This document shows positions 22,646 through 34,318 of a stretch of DNA of 64,000 nucleotides, one piece after another. The notes under the pieces were generated by a model, which did no database searches, was not told where the DNA came from, and worked only from the letters and a program-made list of their open reading frames with translations. A program made the translations under genes and the position numbers. Source of the DNA: Euryodendron excelsum (taxonomy: Eukaryota; Streptophyta; Magnoliopsida; Ericales; Pentaphylacaceae). Location of the stretch: positions 6,300,001-6,364,000 of the forward strand of contig CM065378.1 in the NCBI GenBank assembly GCA_033060915.1, given 5' to 3'. The number at the start of each line of letters is the position of its first letter. The stretch's first letter is position 1.

Positions 22646-22646
22646 C
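22583..22646. repeat. (CT)n(TA)n compound microsatellite
   Basis: About 40 nt of CT repeats run directly into about 24 nt of TA repeats. Short open frames over it are artefacts. Confidence 0.95.
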
Positions 22647-24518
22647 ATATATATTAACTTCAACATTCGCAATGAACGTAAAATTCACATTACATGGAAT
22701 TTGGTATGTTTTTGTTTTGGGTACATCGGAGGCTAAAGTCTCGAGGAGGGGGAATATGAGGTGAATCAATGATCATAGGCCTCTGGTGGGCCGCCAGACT
22801 AACCTTGCTTCTCGGGAATTTGTTGGGTTGACAATGGAATGAGAAGATGAAGATTTTACCTCCAAAATGGTTCAAATTTGTATTCTGACAAATGAGAACA
22901 ATTGAAGTAAATGTGTAACTGTTATTTTCCTAATCCTATTAAATTTATAAAAAAAAAATTATCAAGGTCTAAAATAACGTAAACATAAAATAAAGGAAAG
23001 AATTGACAAAAATGTATGCCATCATAAAATCTAGAAACGACTTAGGGATTCATTTATCTAAGTGCTACGAAAACTCATGCATTGGAAGTCATTGTTATGG
23101 AAATGTGTCCATGCATGGGGTTGCCTTACTAATTTCTTCGCTTTTTTTTTTTCAACTTGGAAAGTTAAGGACCGGTTTGGTTGTGTGAATGAAATTATTT
23201 TATTATGAATTAATTAATTATAAATCTGTCAATTCATAATGAGTTAATCCAAAATTTGCATAGGCGTAGTTAATCTATCTCCCAATTTTGGATTACGTGA
23301 ATTTGTTTTAAAAGAAATAACAAAACTTAAATTTTTATAAAGAAAATAAATTTTGTAAATTTATGAGTTGTTTCATTCTTACAACTTAATTAAGGCGTGA
23401 ATTATTCAATCTAAAAATGAGCCAATTCCAAAATGGGCTCAATTGATAATTTTGGGGACAAATGGGCTCTAAGAGGTTGTTTAAATATCATTTCAAAGAC
23501 ATGAACATTAAACTTAAATATTTGCATATATGCTAACTCTATCAAGTCATACCATCAAAGTGATGCACGTTCCCTGTTTTAAAGACCCTCCCTAGAATTA
23601 GTCTCCAACTTTACCAAGGCATCCCGCAAAAAAAGTAAATTTAATTTACTGACCTTTTTTTTATTTTTTATTTTTGCTTTTCTTTCATGGGAAAATTACA
23701 TCTCCCCATGATTACCCTACAAACCCATGAGGCAATTGTTGAGCAATGTTCTTGGAGGGTAATGTCGATTATTATAAAGCTGAGTACTGCTAGCATCAGT
23801 CACGCTTGTTTAATAGATGCTGTCTAATGTATGCCATATCAGTTAGAGCTCAATTAATGCGCTGCACATTAGTAGGCGCCTATTCAACAGATGCGACTGA
23901 TATTTGCATTTTTCTTATAAAGGTAAGAATTTGACTACCAACAACTAAGAATGGTGGACCCAGTTAAATTAGTTGCCATAAGTCGCGGTAGATGGTAGCA
24001 CATCTCATAAAGGTAATCTTCTTAATGTCAACACAATTGATCTCTGGCCTTGCAATTGAATGGCTTATAATGACGGCATTTTCTTCTTGATCACGTATGC
24101 TAACACGGTTGCATTTGTTTTGTAGGATAAGGTTGTTTCATTTGAACAGTAATTTTTCGTTCGGCCCTATCCCCACTAGAGTTAACAAAAGGGCCGAGAT
24201 AAGTAGTTCAAATATAGGTCTTTTATCTAGTATAATCGGAGGTTAATTTAATGTAATCCGAAAAATTATGACCGATAATTCTTTATTATGTATCCATGCG
24301 TTTGAGTGAGCAAAAGGACCGAAATAGGTAATTCAAACGTAAACTCTTTATTAGTATATGTCAGAGTAAATAATATCAGAGAAAAGATAAGACAACTATT
24401 CTTAAAAATTTTTGACTGAATTAAAATTGGAGGTCAAATCAATATAATCATATATATGTAATATTATTCACACGGATTAAATGAGAACTAATTATTCTTT
24501 ATTTCCAAACTTTATTAA
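22647..24518. other. Gene-free AT-rich DNA
   Basis: No gene recognised. Around 24165-24350 two diverged copies of an AACAAAAGGGCCGAGATAAG-like stretch (second with GAGCAAAAGGACCGAAATAGG) lie about 130 bp apart, of unknown origin. Confidence 0.5.
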
Positions 24519-25568
24519 TCATATATATATATATATATATATAAAAGTTGTATTCGTCTAAATTTTTACTCTCTCTCTCTTAAGTGGCGCCTATATAGCA
24601 TTTTCTATGTTCTTATATTTTTAAAATTCCACCTCATAGGGGTAACAAGATTTGGACCACCAATTCTTATAATGATCTAGTAAAATTTTATATTTAAGTA
24701 CAAGTCCTATTACCCCACTAATTCTTATTAAAATCTAACAAAGTTTTGTATTAAATATAAAGACATATCCAATTAAGTCTCTACATATTATCTTAATAAA
24801 CATATTACATAATCTAATTGTAAGTACAAAACCATATCTAATTATGTCTCTACAAATTATCTCAAGAATCATAATACTCTAACTTTAAATACAAAGTTCT
24901 ATCCTATTATGTCTTTAAGATTCGATTACTATTATATACAAGAAACAATTCCTTATACACAATCAAAATTTAGCCATTTTGCATTTATAATAGAGTTTTA
25001 TATTAAAAAGACTTATATTTGATGTAGGTTATTCATATAAAATTAATATATTACATAAAATTTATATTTGGACAAAGTTTATTTCAACATTACTTACTAG
25101 CATCACAATTTATAAAACAGGCATCAATAGCTTTAACTTTTACATATGTAATTATGTATTGATTAATAAATAATAATAATCTAATTAATATTTTCACTAC
25201 AATTTTGAGTTAGAACTTTAACTAATACGACTAATTATTGTTATTGCTTCTAGGAGTTTAATATTATTACAGTTTTCTTTTTATGTTATAAAAAGACTTT
25301 TTAAAGTAAATAGATAGTATCATATCAAATGTATGTTGAAAAATTTATATATTACAAAAGAGCATTAGAAGAAGTGCAAAATATCTGTGTAGGTTTAGAA
25401 TTAAATTGTTATTCTTTTATAGTTTTTAGGTATTTAAATGTTAATTTTTATGTTAATATTTATTTATTTATAAGCTATACTACATATTTATTTATCGACT
25501 AATTTTTTAAATATATATATTTACCTATATTTTTTTTTATACACGCATTCGACGGGGATACCACTAGT
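24519..25568 (+). mobile_element. Candidate non-autonomous Helitron (1,050 bp)
   Basis: The 5' end is TC followed by (AT)n and AAAAGTTGTATTCG, and the 3' end is GCATTCGACGGGGATACCAC closing in CTAGT. It lies between a host A (24518) and T (25569), the expected A|T insertion site with no target duplication. The 3' subterminal hairpin is degenerate (short CG...CG stem). The interior is AT-rich, has no Rep/helicase coding region, and shows quasi-repeats about 75-90 bp apart (24650-24930). Confidence 0.62.
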
Positions 25569-26125
25569 TGATCACAGTAGCTTTGGGTCTCTTGAATCCA
25601 CGATACAAAAGCATAGGGGGGTGAGGCTTCTGGGGCCCACATGTTGTCCACTGAGTCTGCAAAACACGGTCTGTGATGGACTGCCCAATCAGCAACTCAC
25701 TTACGAGTGGACAAGCAGACAAGTGGGCCCCACTTGTCCCCTACCCAATCAGCTTGGTGGGGCCCACGCAAAGTTCCATGTTCCTGCGTGTTGTCCCTAA
25801 ACCTAATCATCGAGGCGGGGACCCACACATCTGCCCTTTCCGGATCATTTGGTGCTCTGCATTCTATACACATTATGCTGATATGCATATGGCATAATGC
25901 TTATACAGAATATATATATGTATGTGTATCTTTGTCGGCAGTCAGCTTTGCACGACACTCTGGACAAATGGCCTGTTTAAATTTTAAAATTTTTTATTTT
26001 AGAAAAAAAGTTAACAGCATAAATTAGAAGTCGGTAAAAAGAGTAAAAATTAATTTTTAGTTAAAAAAATATTATTAAAATAAAAAAATTAATAACATAA
26101 ATTGATAAATAAGTTGATACATAGC
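25569..26125. other. Gene-free segment, locally GC-rich
   Basis: 25600-25900 is GC-richer than its surroundings, with several GTGGGGCCCAC-like stretches. These resemble TCP-type or repeat-derived motifs, but no exon structure is visible and the open frames overlap each other on both strands. Confidence 0.4.
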
Positions 26126-26876
26126 ATCATGACCTCGTCACTGGTACAAAACTATTTTCTATGAGTTTCCAGCTTTTGATTTGGGGATTTTAAACTAGCT
26201 ATTAAAAAAATAAAAATATCAGAAACTAAAAGTTTATAAAAAAAAAAAAAAACGCATTCAAACGAAGAGATTTGTGTGGCCTAGGGGATCATGGAGTTCA
26301 CCTTACCCATAATGTGTGCTTAATAAGTTTAACATTGATATGTGGTAAAAACAAAATAAAAGTTTAACATTGATATGATTATTTTGACATAATATGATCA
26401 AGAAAGTGAGCTTTAACTAGAGTCAAAAGAGCTGAATTACCCACCCATTCCTTGCTAATAAACACTAACAATTATTTAGTTGGGTTAAGTACTCATAACT
26501 TCATTGCCAAAGTAGAAAAATCAATTGAATAAATTAATAAATAACTTGATCCAAATGAGTAAGTGTTGGTCCGAATAGAAAGCAGCATGACATTGTCACT
26601 GACACATTTCTTTTTTTTTTTTTTTTTAAAGAGTTTTTAACTTTTGATTTGAGGTTTTTTAACTAGTAAAAAATAAATCAAAAACTAAAAGTTCATAAAA
26701 AAAAAGTTACATTTGTGTTGTTTGAGACGATTATGGGGTTCGCCTTACAAATAATATGTGCATAATAAGTTTGAAATTAATATTATGATTATTTTGGCAT
26801 GATATGATCAACAACATCAGCTTTAAATAGAGTCAATTGAAAAGAACTGAATTACCTACCCATTCCTTGCTAATTA
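26126..26876. repeat. Diverged direct duplication (two ~300-335 bp copies)
   Basis: Copy A (about 26126-26460) and copy B (about 26583-26876) share, in order, a GACCTCGTCAC/GACATTGTCAC start, an AACTTTTGATTT/AGCTTTTGATTT block, a GGTTCGCCTTAC/AGTTCACCTTAC block, ATTATTTTGNCAT and a closing CCCATTCCTTGCTAAT. Substitutions and A/T-run indels separate them. The coding potential is nil. Confidence 0.8.
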
Positions 26877-26880
26877 ATAC

Positions 26881-29800
26881 CAATAGGAGTCCGATGAATG
26901 CATTTGGGACCCATCTAACAAAATGACTCATTACATTGTGAGAAAAATGATGCAACGTTGCCAAAACACTGAATAGTTTTTTAGGCTAGAGAGACATTTA
27001 AGTGTTTGATCTTGACGTGAGTTTGGAGATGTCTTGACTCTCGCACACACCTTGCCTCCAAAAACATAAAAAAAGACTCACACATGTATAAACACCCCTT
27101 TAGCTAGGCAATTGTTCTTGGAGAACTAAAAAAATGAAGGAAACCTATATTCACAAAAAATAGTAGGAAAAAAAGTCGTAAGGAGATACAACCCTAATTT
27201 TAGTTTGGAAATAATGATATAATAAGTTTTTTATAAACAAAACTCCACAGAATATACATTTAGAATTCTGTACATTTTTTTCTTATATGTAGAGCATTAT
27301 TCTTTTACTTGACATCCATATACGAACAGGAAAATTTATCATTCCGTATGACTACTTCTATTTATTTTCATATTTGCTTTGTTAGACACAAAAAAAGGGA
27401 CTTCAGCCCTTCGGCCGAAGGTTGAGAACCCAACCCAAGATAGGATTGTGGTATATGGACCCTTTGGATACGACAATTTGGGAAGTTGAAGTTTGTTTTT
27501 TTTGTTTTTTGGGCCGTGGGGGTGGGGTGGGGGGGGTGTTTGTTGGAGGGGGAATACAAATTGTGATTAAAATAGAAATTTTAGGTAGATATCACTTGAA
27601 TTCTTCATAATTTAGGTCCTTTGTGGAACTCAATATTTGTTGGATCATTATCTTTCAACATAAAGGAAGCCAGCTAGATGATAATTTCATTAGGGTGGTG
27701 CAGAATACTTTGAATGTTTATTGTGGAAGAGAACCAAATTGATTGATAGTGGTAGTGCTATAGGACTAATTCAAGGTCACTCTCAAAATGGCCTTCAAAT
27801 GGGAAAGAAGATATGCCAATAGGACCTGAATGTTGGCATTGGTCAATATGCCTTTCTTATTCTCATCAAATCCTGACCACTTCAGCACTCTCTCTCTCTC
27901 TCTCGTAGAAGTAAAGTCAGATGCCCCTTATTGCAAGTTTAATTGATTTCTATAGTCCACCACCGTGTGAAATTCATTATAAGGCCTTGGACCCACTTTT
28001 TGAAGCTTAGTTTTTTTTTTGGTTACAGAGTATCTATGCTATCGGCCGATTACTCATTCGAGCCCTCGCAAAGCTAGTTTTTCATGAACTATATGAACTT
28101 CGTGCATTGCATAGATAATGATTGGTAATAAAAAAAAATAAATAGAAATTAAATTAAAACTTCATACTTAACATGATAATTAACTGACCACTGAACGATC
28201 CCTTTTACTTAATCTTATACGCATTCAAATGCTTATGTAAAGTCACAATAGACCCATCAAACAGACATGTAGTTTTGGCTTTCAAATGTGACTGTCATTC
28301 ATCAGCATTTGAAAAGTAAACGCTTTTTTTCATATTCAAGGACTTGGTTGATAAACCCCGCAGTTAGGGGTGGAAAAAGGCTAGGGTTAGGCTCAGTGCT
28401 CGTCACAAATATATGCAATCCAAATCCAATTATTAATATTAGTCAAAGTCTAACCCAAACATTAAAAATAATTATTCTTGAGTATTGACTATCGTAATAA
28501 AAGCCGCTAGAGGGAATTAAAAATGACGAAAGATTAATTATCCTAAATTATTAAAAAAAAAATTAGAAATGACTACTGACTATAGTCAATTTCAATATTA
28601 TTTCAATTTTTTTACAGTGAAAATTAGGTTACCTCAAATGTGGTTAGAGAGGTTGAAAGAATATCTTTTTGATATCGATTTAGGGTTTCCAAAGAACGTG
28701 TTAATTAGAGTGGACATATTGGTATATTTCTTCTTTTTTTTTTCTAATTTGTTTAGCAATATTCATCAGCAAAGATGCAACGAAGTTCATCCCCGATGGA
28801 TGGCCGTAACCATTATAATCAAATACAAAGAGCGCGAGGCTTGCATAATTCACATTAATAAAAGTATGATTCATGAGGACTTTATCGAAAGTATTATATC
28901 ATATGTGCAATGTAAGAGACTTAAATTGAACTTTATGATGAAAATTTAATTTACTAAGCTAGTCAAGTCAAAGTACTACTTGGACCTAACTTGGTTCTTA
29001 TTAGGTTGGAATCACATTGTACCTACCAATTGGAATAACAAAATGACCCTTTTTTTACCTTTTCTATTCGAGGTGAGAATTTGGGTTAGACTTTGCCACC
29101 TCTAGAGTCATACACTCGAAGTCTAGAGTTCCTAGATCTTCAAAACACAAGAATTGAAGACAAATTCCCGGTTCTTTGAAGTTTCAACTCACACTAGGTC
29201 AAAATAATTATAATTCTACTCTAATTATGAAAAGATTAATGCTATATAATTAGAAAATTTTTATAAAATTTATGTAAGAATGACTTGGTTGATGAGAATC
29301 TTTTACTTTAAATCAAAACACTCATATGATTGCTATAAATTAAAAAAAATACCATTGTCATATTATTCTAATAGAATTTTTTGTACAAATTTTGTGAAAG
29401 GGTAACATTTTTTTTATGAGAATAATGACAGTTTATAAGCTACTAAATTTAGTGTTATACAAATAATAACAGAATTACCACAAAAAAGGCGTTACCTTTG
29501 CATATATATTTTCCATTGTCCCATGACGTGGTGCAAAGTGATTGGTGCCGTTTGCAAAGAGGACCAATAGTCAAAACATGATCACAAAGTCCACAAAAGT
29601 CAGCCACATAGGATACAAGCCATTGTAATTAAATAACTCTTGTCGATTTTCACTTCCCAACTTAAAAGTCTTTTTCTTCTTGCCATTGATGTTTGAGATG
29701 GCGTTACAATTCCTCTGTACCTGTCAGACTGAAAATAGCCATAAATGCCTCATTATCTGATGCTAAACAGTAAAATACATATTTTACAACATACATTGCA

Positions 29801-29957
29801 ACATACCCACATAACATTCATTACATGCACATGATAACTTAGCAAAATCCAATTGATTTCACATCATCATATCCAATTCTGATCATCATCCCAACTCTCC
29901 ATCATAAATCAAGAGTTTAGCAGCATTGATGATATCAATGATGAGGTCTATGGAGAA
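26881..29957. other. Gene-free AT-rich DNA upstream of the HD-Zip gene
   Basis: No gene recognised. It includes a 14-bp perfect palindrome CCTTCGGCCGAAGG at 27408-27421, a G-rich run near 27510-27545, and a short (CT)n tract near 27890-27905. The open frame at 28569-28949 has no family resemblance. Confidence 0.5.
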
Positions 29958-29966
29958 CAATGATTG
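29958..29966. promoter_or_regulatory. HD-Zip II binding site in HD-Zip II promoter
   Basis: CAATGATTG matches the known HD-Zip class II pseudopalindrome CAAT(C/G)ATTG exactly. It lies 566 bp upstream of the gene's ATG. A near match CAATCATTT occurs at 30085-30093. HD-Zip II genes are known to repress themselves and each other through such sites, so autoregulation is inferred. Confidence 0.5.
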
Positions 29967-30020
29967 TGAGCCACACCATATATATACTCCGGTGTATATG
30001 TATGTTTTAGTATATATGCT

Positions 30021-30040
30021 ACATGCATGCATGCATGCAC
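30021..30040. promoter_or_regulatory. Overlapping RY (CATGCATG) repeats
   Basis: ACATGCATGCATGCATGCAC contains three overlapping CATGCATG motifs, the RY/Sph element bound by B3 factors of the LEC2/ABI3/FUS3 type. It lies about 500 bp upstream of the HD-Zip ATG. A simple ATGC microsatellite is the alternative explanation. Confidence 0.35.
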
Positions 30041-30203
30041 ATAAAATCATGAGGTGGTGGGGCGTGGAGCATTAAGTCTTTTGCCAATCATTTCACCAGC
30101 TGACCTTTGGACCGACAAAGCCAGGCTTAACCCTACGGCTCAAACAGGGCACCCCCTGCCGGTCATTCACCTACACTTAAAAAAATATTTTGCATGATTC
30201 ACA

Positions 30204-30209
30204 CACGTG
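30204..30209. promoter_or_regulatory. G-box CACGTG
   Basis: CACGTG within ACACACGTGTCG, about 325 bp upstream of the HD-Zip ATG. Such G-boxes are bound by bHLH (including PIF) and bZIP factors. HD-Zip II genes are often light/shade responsive, so a role is plausible. Confidence 0.4.
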
Positions 30210-30399
30210 TCGTACATCAGACGGGTCAGAGTTTTTGACTTGACGACCACAGCTAATAACCCTAGGAACTCCCCAAAACCCCCATTACCAAAACTCTTTT
30301 TTTTCCAACAACCCCTCTCTCTCTCTCTCTCTATTTATTTGACCTTTTTATTCTTTAACTTTCTCCATTTCCATACCATCATCCAACTTGTCTCCTTGC

Positions 30400-30418
30400 C
30401 TCCCTCCTCCTCCTCCTC

Positions 30419-30495
<77 letters not shown>

Positions 30496-30519
30496 CTCCT
30501 CCTCCTCCTCCTCCTCCTG
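30400..30519. repeat. Polypyrimidine mirror repeat (CCT)n(CT)n(CCT)n
   Basis: About 120 nt of uninterrupted pyrimidines: CTCC/TCC triplets, then roughly 70 nt of CT dinucleotides, then TCC triplets again. The arrangement is mirror symmetric, ending 12 bp before the HD-Zip start codon, probably within the 5' UTR or core promoter. Open frames across it are artefacts. Confidence 0.95.
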
Positions 30520-30531
30520 TCTTCAGCTTTC

Positions 30532-30619
30532 ATGGCGGTTTTACCTACAAGCTCTACATGCTTGGAGCTATCCATATCCGTACCAGGTTTTGCTTCGTCC
30601 CAGCTTTTTCCTTCCTCTG
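30532..30619 (+). CDS. HD-Zip II exon 1 (N-terminus)
   Basis: ATG at 30532, donor TCTG|GTGAGC, 29 codons plus one base. It encodes the conserved [10 protein letters not shown] stretch. It starts 12 bp after a long CT/CCT tract. Confidence 0.82.
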
Positions 30620-33600
30620 GTGAGCAACAACTCTGCTTGTTTTCCCTTGTATATATATATCTATGTACACACAATATACTCTCTCTCTCTCTATCTCTCT
30701 CGTTTGCTTTTTTGGGGTTTCAGAGTTTACTTGATGTTTATGTCTTTTTGTGGAAAAAATTTTCATGGCTTTGGCTTCTGTGTTAAGGTATACTGCTTTA
30801 ATAGTTTTATATCGTTGTATACATAGGATCTTTCTTATAGGTTTCTTGCATGGCAAATTAAATAGGTCAATCTTTTTATTTTTTATTTTTTTCTGGTTAT
30901 TTTCTTCCTCTGCACACGAGTTTCCGTTGGTTGGATGATCAAGTTTATGGAAATTTTATGAAGATGGGTTTGGTTCCGTTAATTGATATTGGTACAATTT
31001 TTGTCTGAATGTGTAAAAACAATGAAGGAGAAAGGGTTGGCCTGATGAGAGATTTGGACATAAATCAAGTGCCCTCTGGAGGAGAAGAAGATTGGACAAC
31101 TGGCAGCATGGAAGATGAGGAAGAGACCAATAACGGCGGCCCTCCCCGGAAGAAACTCCGTCTCACAAAGGAACAGTCTCGTCTCCTTGAAGAAAGCTTC
31201 AGACAGAATCACACCTTGAACCCTGTAAGACCCCTCTCTCTCTCTCTCTACAATATACATGTGTAGGTACATATGCGTACATACATATGTAGCTGTATAT
31301 ATCTATGAAGTGATAGTTTCTTTAATCTTTTTTGGGTGATTTTAATTTTATGCAGAAACAAAAGGAGGCTTTGGCGATGCAATTAACGCTGAAGCCACGG
31401 CAGGTTGAGGTCTGGTTTCAAAACCGTAGAGCAAGGTACTGTACTAGTGTTGTTACGTGTTTTTGGTCTGAAATGAATTCTTTGCCCCCCTTCCTTCATT
31501 ATGATGTTGGTGGTTAGGACTTTGGGATTAAAATAGTATATATATGTATGTATGTATGTAGAGAGAGAATATGACCAAGTATATATAATCTGAATCAGAT
31601 TCTAGCTGTGTGAATCGTACTGCTTCAAAAGTAGAAAGCGATTCTTCTTTGTTTTTGTATATCAATACCATGTTGACGAGTATAGAGAATTTTTAGTCCA
31701 CTTTAAAGGTCAATGTATCAGGCACCTACATATGTTCAGGTTTGTGGGAGGCCCAGAACAAGTTTTGGCATCCCTACAAATAATAAGTGTCCCAAGCTTA
31801 GCCTGGGAGTCTATATAGGTATACATATATATATATATATATATATGCTTATGTGAGTATTTGTGGCATATGTTATGCGACAATATTGCATGTGAATCAA
31901 TGTATATATATTTGTTTGTCTATTTTTATACACTTTTTGTATTGATTTTAATGAAACATAAGGTAATCTAACTTTGGGATGGTATACCTATATATCTTAC
32001 AAAATGATTTCAATGTTAGGATGCTGGATTTGTCAAGGAAGAGAAAAACGAAAATAAATAAAATTACTTAAGACATATACATTTTCTTTACCTATTGTCT
32101 CCCTTATTTTTCCATTCCATCCACAAATCCAAGATCCAACGGGAGATCATTTCATTTGAACCATTCTTGTCCCTCGATCAGCCAATTCAATGAGACCAAG
32201 TTCTTCGAAGTTTCAATTACCAAGGTCCCATCTATTCATCAGAACAATCGAAGGGTTATGAATATGTTACTACACAGAAATGGACAATTAAAAAATATTT
32301 CACTAAATTAAAATCTTCGTGATCTCCTAATTCACTGTACAGACAGTACCATAATTTGAAAGATAATTATACAGAACCATGTTTTGCTTGGCTTCATGTG
32401 TTAGTCCTTTTATCATCGTTACAGTCCTTTCAAAAGTTCATTATGAGTAGTCAAGTTCATAAGATTATGCTTGCCAAAAAAACGTTCATAAGATTATGAC
32501 TCATATGTTACTTCCAACTAATTATACAGCCATTGTTGTAAATTTCTTCATTTTAATTACTTTAATTTTTTCTGTTATGTGCTGTGCAATGAATATATGG
32601 TAAATCTGATTTAACGGACAAAGCAATAACTCTGATGAGAATTGCAGTTGGTTCAATTATAAATCAGTTCAACAATATTGGTACAATTGTAGTTGTTGTA
32701 ACTTAACCATCATCTTCATTTTTTTTTTGACCAAGAAATAACTTTAGAGCAACGTTATATACAAACCCTTTTCTTATCTATTTTCTTACTCACCAGATAC
32801 AATGCATGTGGAACCTACATTAATAAATGCATGTGAGCCCCGTTCACTCATGTTTAGTGGGTAAGAAAGTAGGTGAGAAAATAGTTTATGTATAGCATTT
32901 CCCATAACTTTATAATATTCATGAATTTGCATTGTTAAGTCATTTAATGCAATTGTGCATTATATATACGTAGATGTCAAATATGAAAATTGGATAAATT
33001 CATTTAGTAGACTCACTAAGCATTAAGTGACATCCTATTACGTTGTTTAGCATAGAGATTAGAGCTATGAAGTGGGATCTTTGCAAAATTGCACTAGCTT
33101 TTCTTCATGGCCGTTAGATCCATCACATGTATTTGGTGATCACAAGCATTCAATCATAGAATGAACCAATCGAACAAGCGATTTTTGTGCGCGTGCTTGT
33201 GTAAATGCATGCCTACGCATGTTAAAGAGAGAAGCTATGAATGTAGTGTCTCAAAGTCAGTCTCGTAACTACCAGTGGTCTTTATAAAAAAATTTACAAT
33301 TGATGAGCTAAATACTTAACAAGCACGAGATTACAAAGTTTTTTTCAATTACTTAATAAGCTCTATAACTTTGATTTGAAGGACCCCTATTATTATATTT
33401 TTCTTTGAAAATTATGTAGGAGCAAGCTGAAACAGACAGAGATGGAGTGTGAGTACTTGAAGAGATGGTTCGGGTCCCTGACGGAACAAAACCGGAGGCT
33501 ACAAAAGGAGGTGGAAGAGCTGAGGGCCATGAAGGTGGGCCCGCCCACCGTGATCTCGCCCCACAGTTGTGAGCCACTGCCGGCATCCACCTTGACAATG

Positions 33601-33744
33601 TGCCCGTGCTGCGAGCGAGTCACCACCACCTCCACCACCCTAGACAAGGGCCCCACCAGAGCCACCGCCTCCGCAACTAGCCCCAGCACCTTGTCTTCTA
33701 AAGTGCCCATCATTTATCCCCGACATCCTTCGGCAGCTTGCTAG
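30532..33744 (+). CDS. HD-Zip class II transcription factor (ATHB-17/18-like)
   Basis: Four exons (30532-30619, 31028-31224, 31356-31435, 33420-33744) give 690 nt, 229 residues. The N-terminus [20 protein letters not shown] matches the ATHB-17 type start and contains an LELSI stretch resembling an EAR repression motif. An acidic segment follows (residues ~48-64). The homeodomain spans residues ~69-126 with recognition helix [10 protein letters not shown]. The leucine zipper has Leu at 135, 142, 149 and 156. A CPCCE motif at 183-187 is the class II redox-sensitive CPSCE signature. It should be a nuclear DNA-binding repressor acting as a dimer on CAATNATTG sites. The ATG is chosen for its conserved N-terminus, although the first exon is separated by a 408-bp intron. 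Translation could alternatively start in-frame at internal Met residues. A duplicated broken last exon lies at 38893-39091. Confidence 0.9.
31028..31224 (+). CDS. HD-Zip II exon 2 (acidic region, start of homeodomain)
   Basis: Acceptor ATGAAG|GA restores the frame from exon 1 and the donor is CCT|GTAAGA. It encodes the acidic stretch and [20 protein letters not shown] up to HTLNP. The acceptor context is weak, but the only other nearby AG choice runs into a stop. Confidence 0.8.
31356..31435 (+). CDS. HD-Zip II exon 3 (homeodomain helices 2-3)
   Basis: Acceptor TATGCAG, donor CAAG|GTACTG, 80 nt. It encodes [20 protein letters not shown] and FQNRRA. The last Arg codon is split across the intron. 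Confidence 0.92.
31436..33419 (+). other. HD-Zip II intron 3 (2.0 kb)
   Basis: GT-AG intron with (TA)n tracts (for example 31822-31845). From about 32265 rightwards its sequence recurs from 38003 as part of the segmental duplication. No other feature is seen. Confidence 0.75.
33420..33744 (+). CDS. HD-Zip II exon 4 (leucine zipper, CPSCE motif, C-terminus)
   Basis: Acceptor TATGTAG, stop TAG at 33742-33744. It encodes the zipper [20 protein letters not shown] onward, the CPCCE motif, and a Ser/Thr/Ala-rich tail ending HPSAAC. Confidence 0.92.
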
Positions 33745-33867
33745 TCAGCTCCCCATAATGCAATGACCGTCTCATGAAGAGAAAAGAGGAAAGATTAAAG
33801 AATGTTCATAGTAGTTGTAGTTCATAGAATTGTACTTTGGATACTAACAATATGATATATATATATC

Positions 33868-34318
33868 CACTAGCAGAGCTAGAAAATCCATTCCATTCAG
33901 GTGGTGTATTATTGGTCATAATAATTTTTTTTTTGTATAATGAATAATAGGAAACTTGACTTCTATACATATATATAACGTATACAAATTTATATATATG
34001 AATAGGCTTTAAAACAAAATAAATATTTAAAAGAGCATTTATAAAGTTTTAGTTGAAAAAAAATTAAAAAAAAATCTTAAAATTATAAGTAAAAATAAAA
34101 TATTTAAGAATTTGAGGAGGTATTTATAAAATTTTAAAAAAAAATTTAAAAATATTTTTTAAAACTATTAAAAAATTAAAATATTTAAAAATTTAAAAAA
34201 GTCATTTTTAATTTTTTGAGGACTATATTAAAAAGAGCTTAAAAATTATAGATAAAATATAATTTTTAAAATTTGAGGGGGCACGACACCCACTGGGCAC
34301 CATGTGCCTCCGCCCCTC
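33868..34318. mobile_element. hAT-like non-autonomous element (451 bp) 3' of HD-Zip gene
   Basis: Ends CACTAGCAGAGCTAG and GTGCCTCCGCCCCTC are imperfect inverted relatives of CAGTGGCGGAG. A perfect 8-bp duplication TATATATC flanks it (33860-33867 and 34319-34326). The interior is AT-rich without coding capacity. The daughter segment (about 40410-40435) lacks it, giving an empty site. It lies about 125 bp past the HD-Zip stop, so it may be in the 3' UTR. Confidence 0.78.

Noticed and set aside
25600..25900. GC-richer segment as a possible exon or promoter
   Set aside because: Open frames overlap on both strands, no splice-site pair gives a recognisable protein, and there is no adjacent gene.
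28569..28949. 126-residue ORF
   Set aside because: No recognisable domain, AT-driven composition and a poly-T stretch coding for a Phe run.
30207..30674. ORFs rich in Ser-Leu or Arg-Glu on both strands
   Set aside because: They are translations of the CT/CCT microsatellite upstream of the HD-Zip gene.
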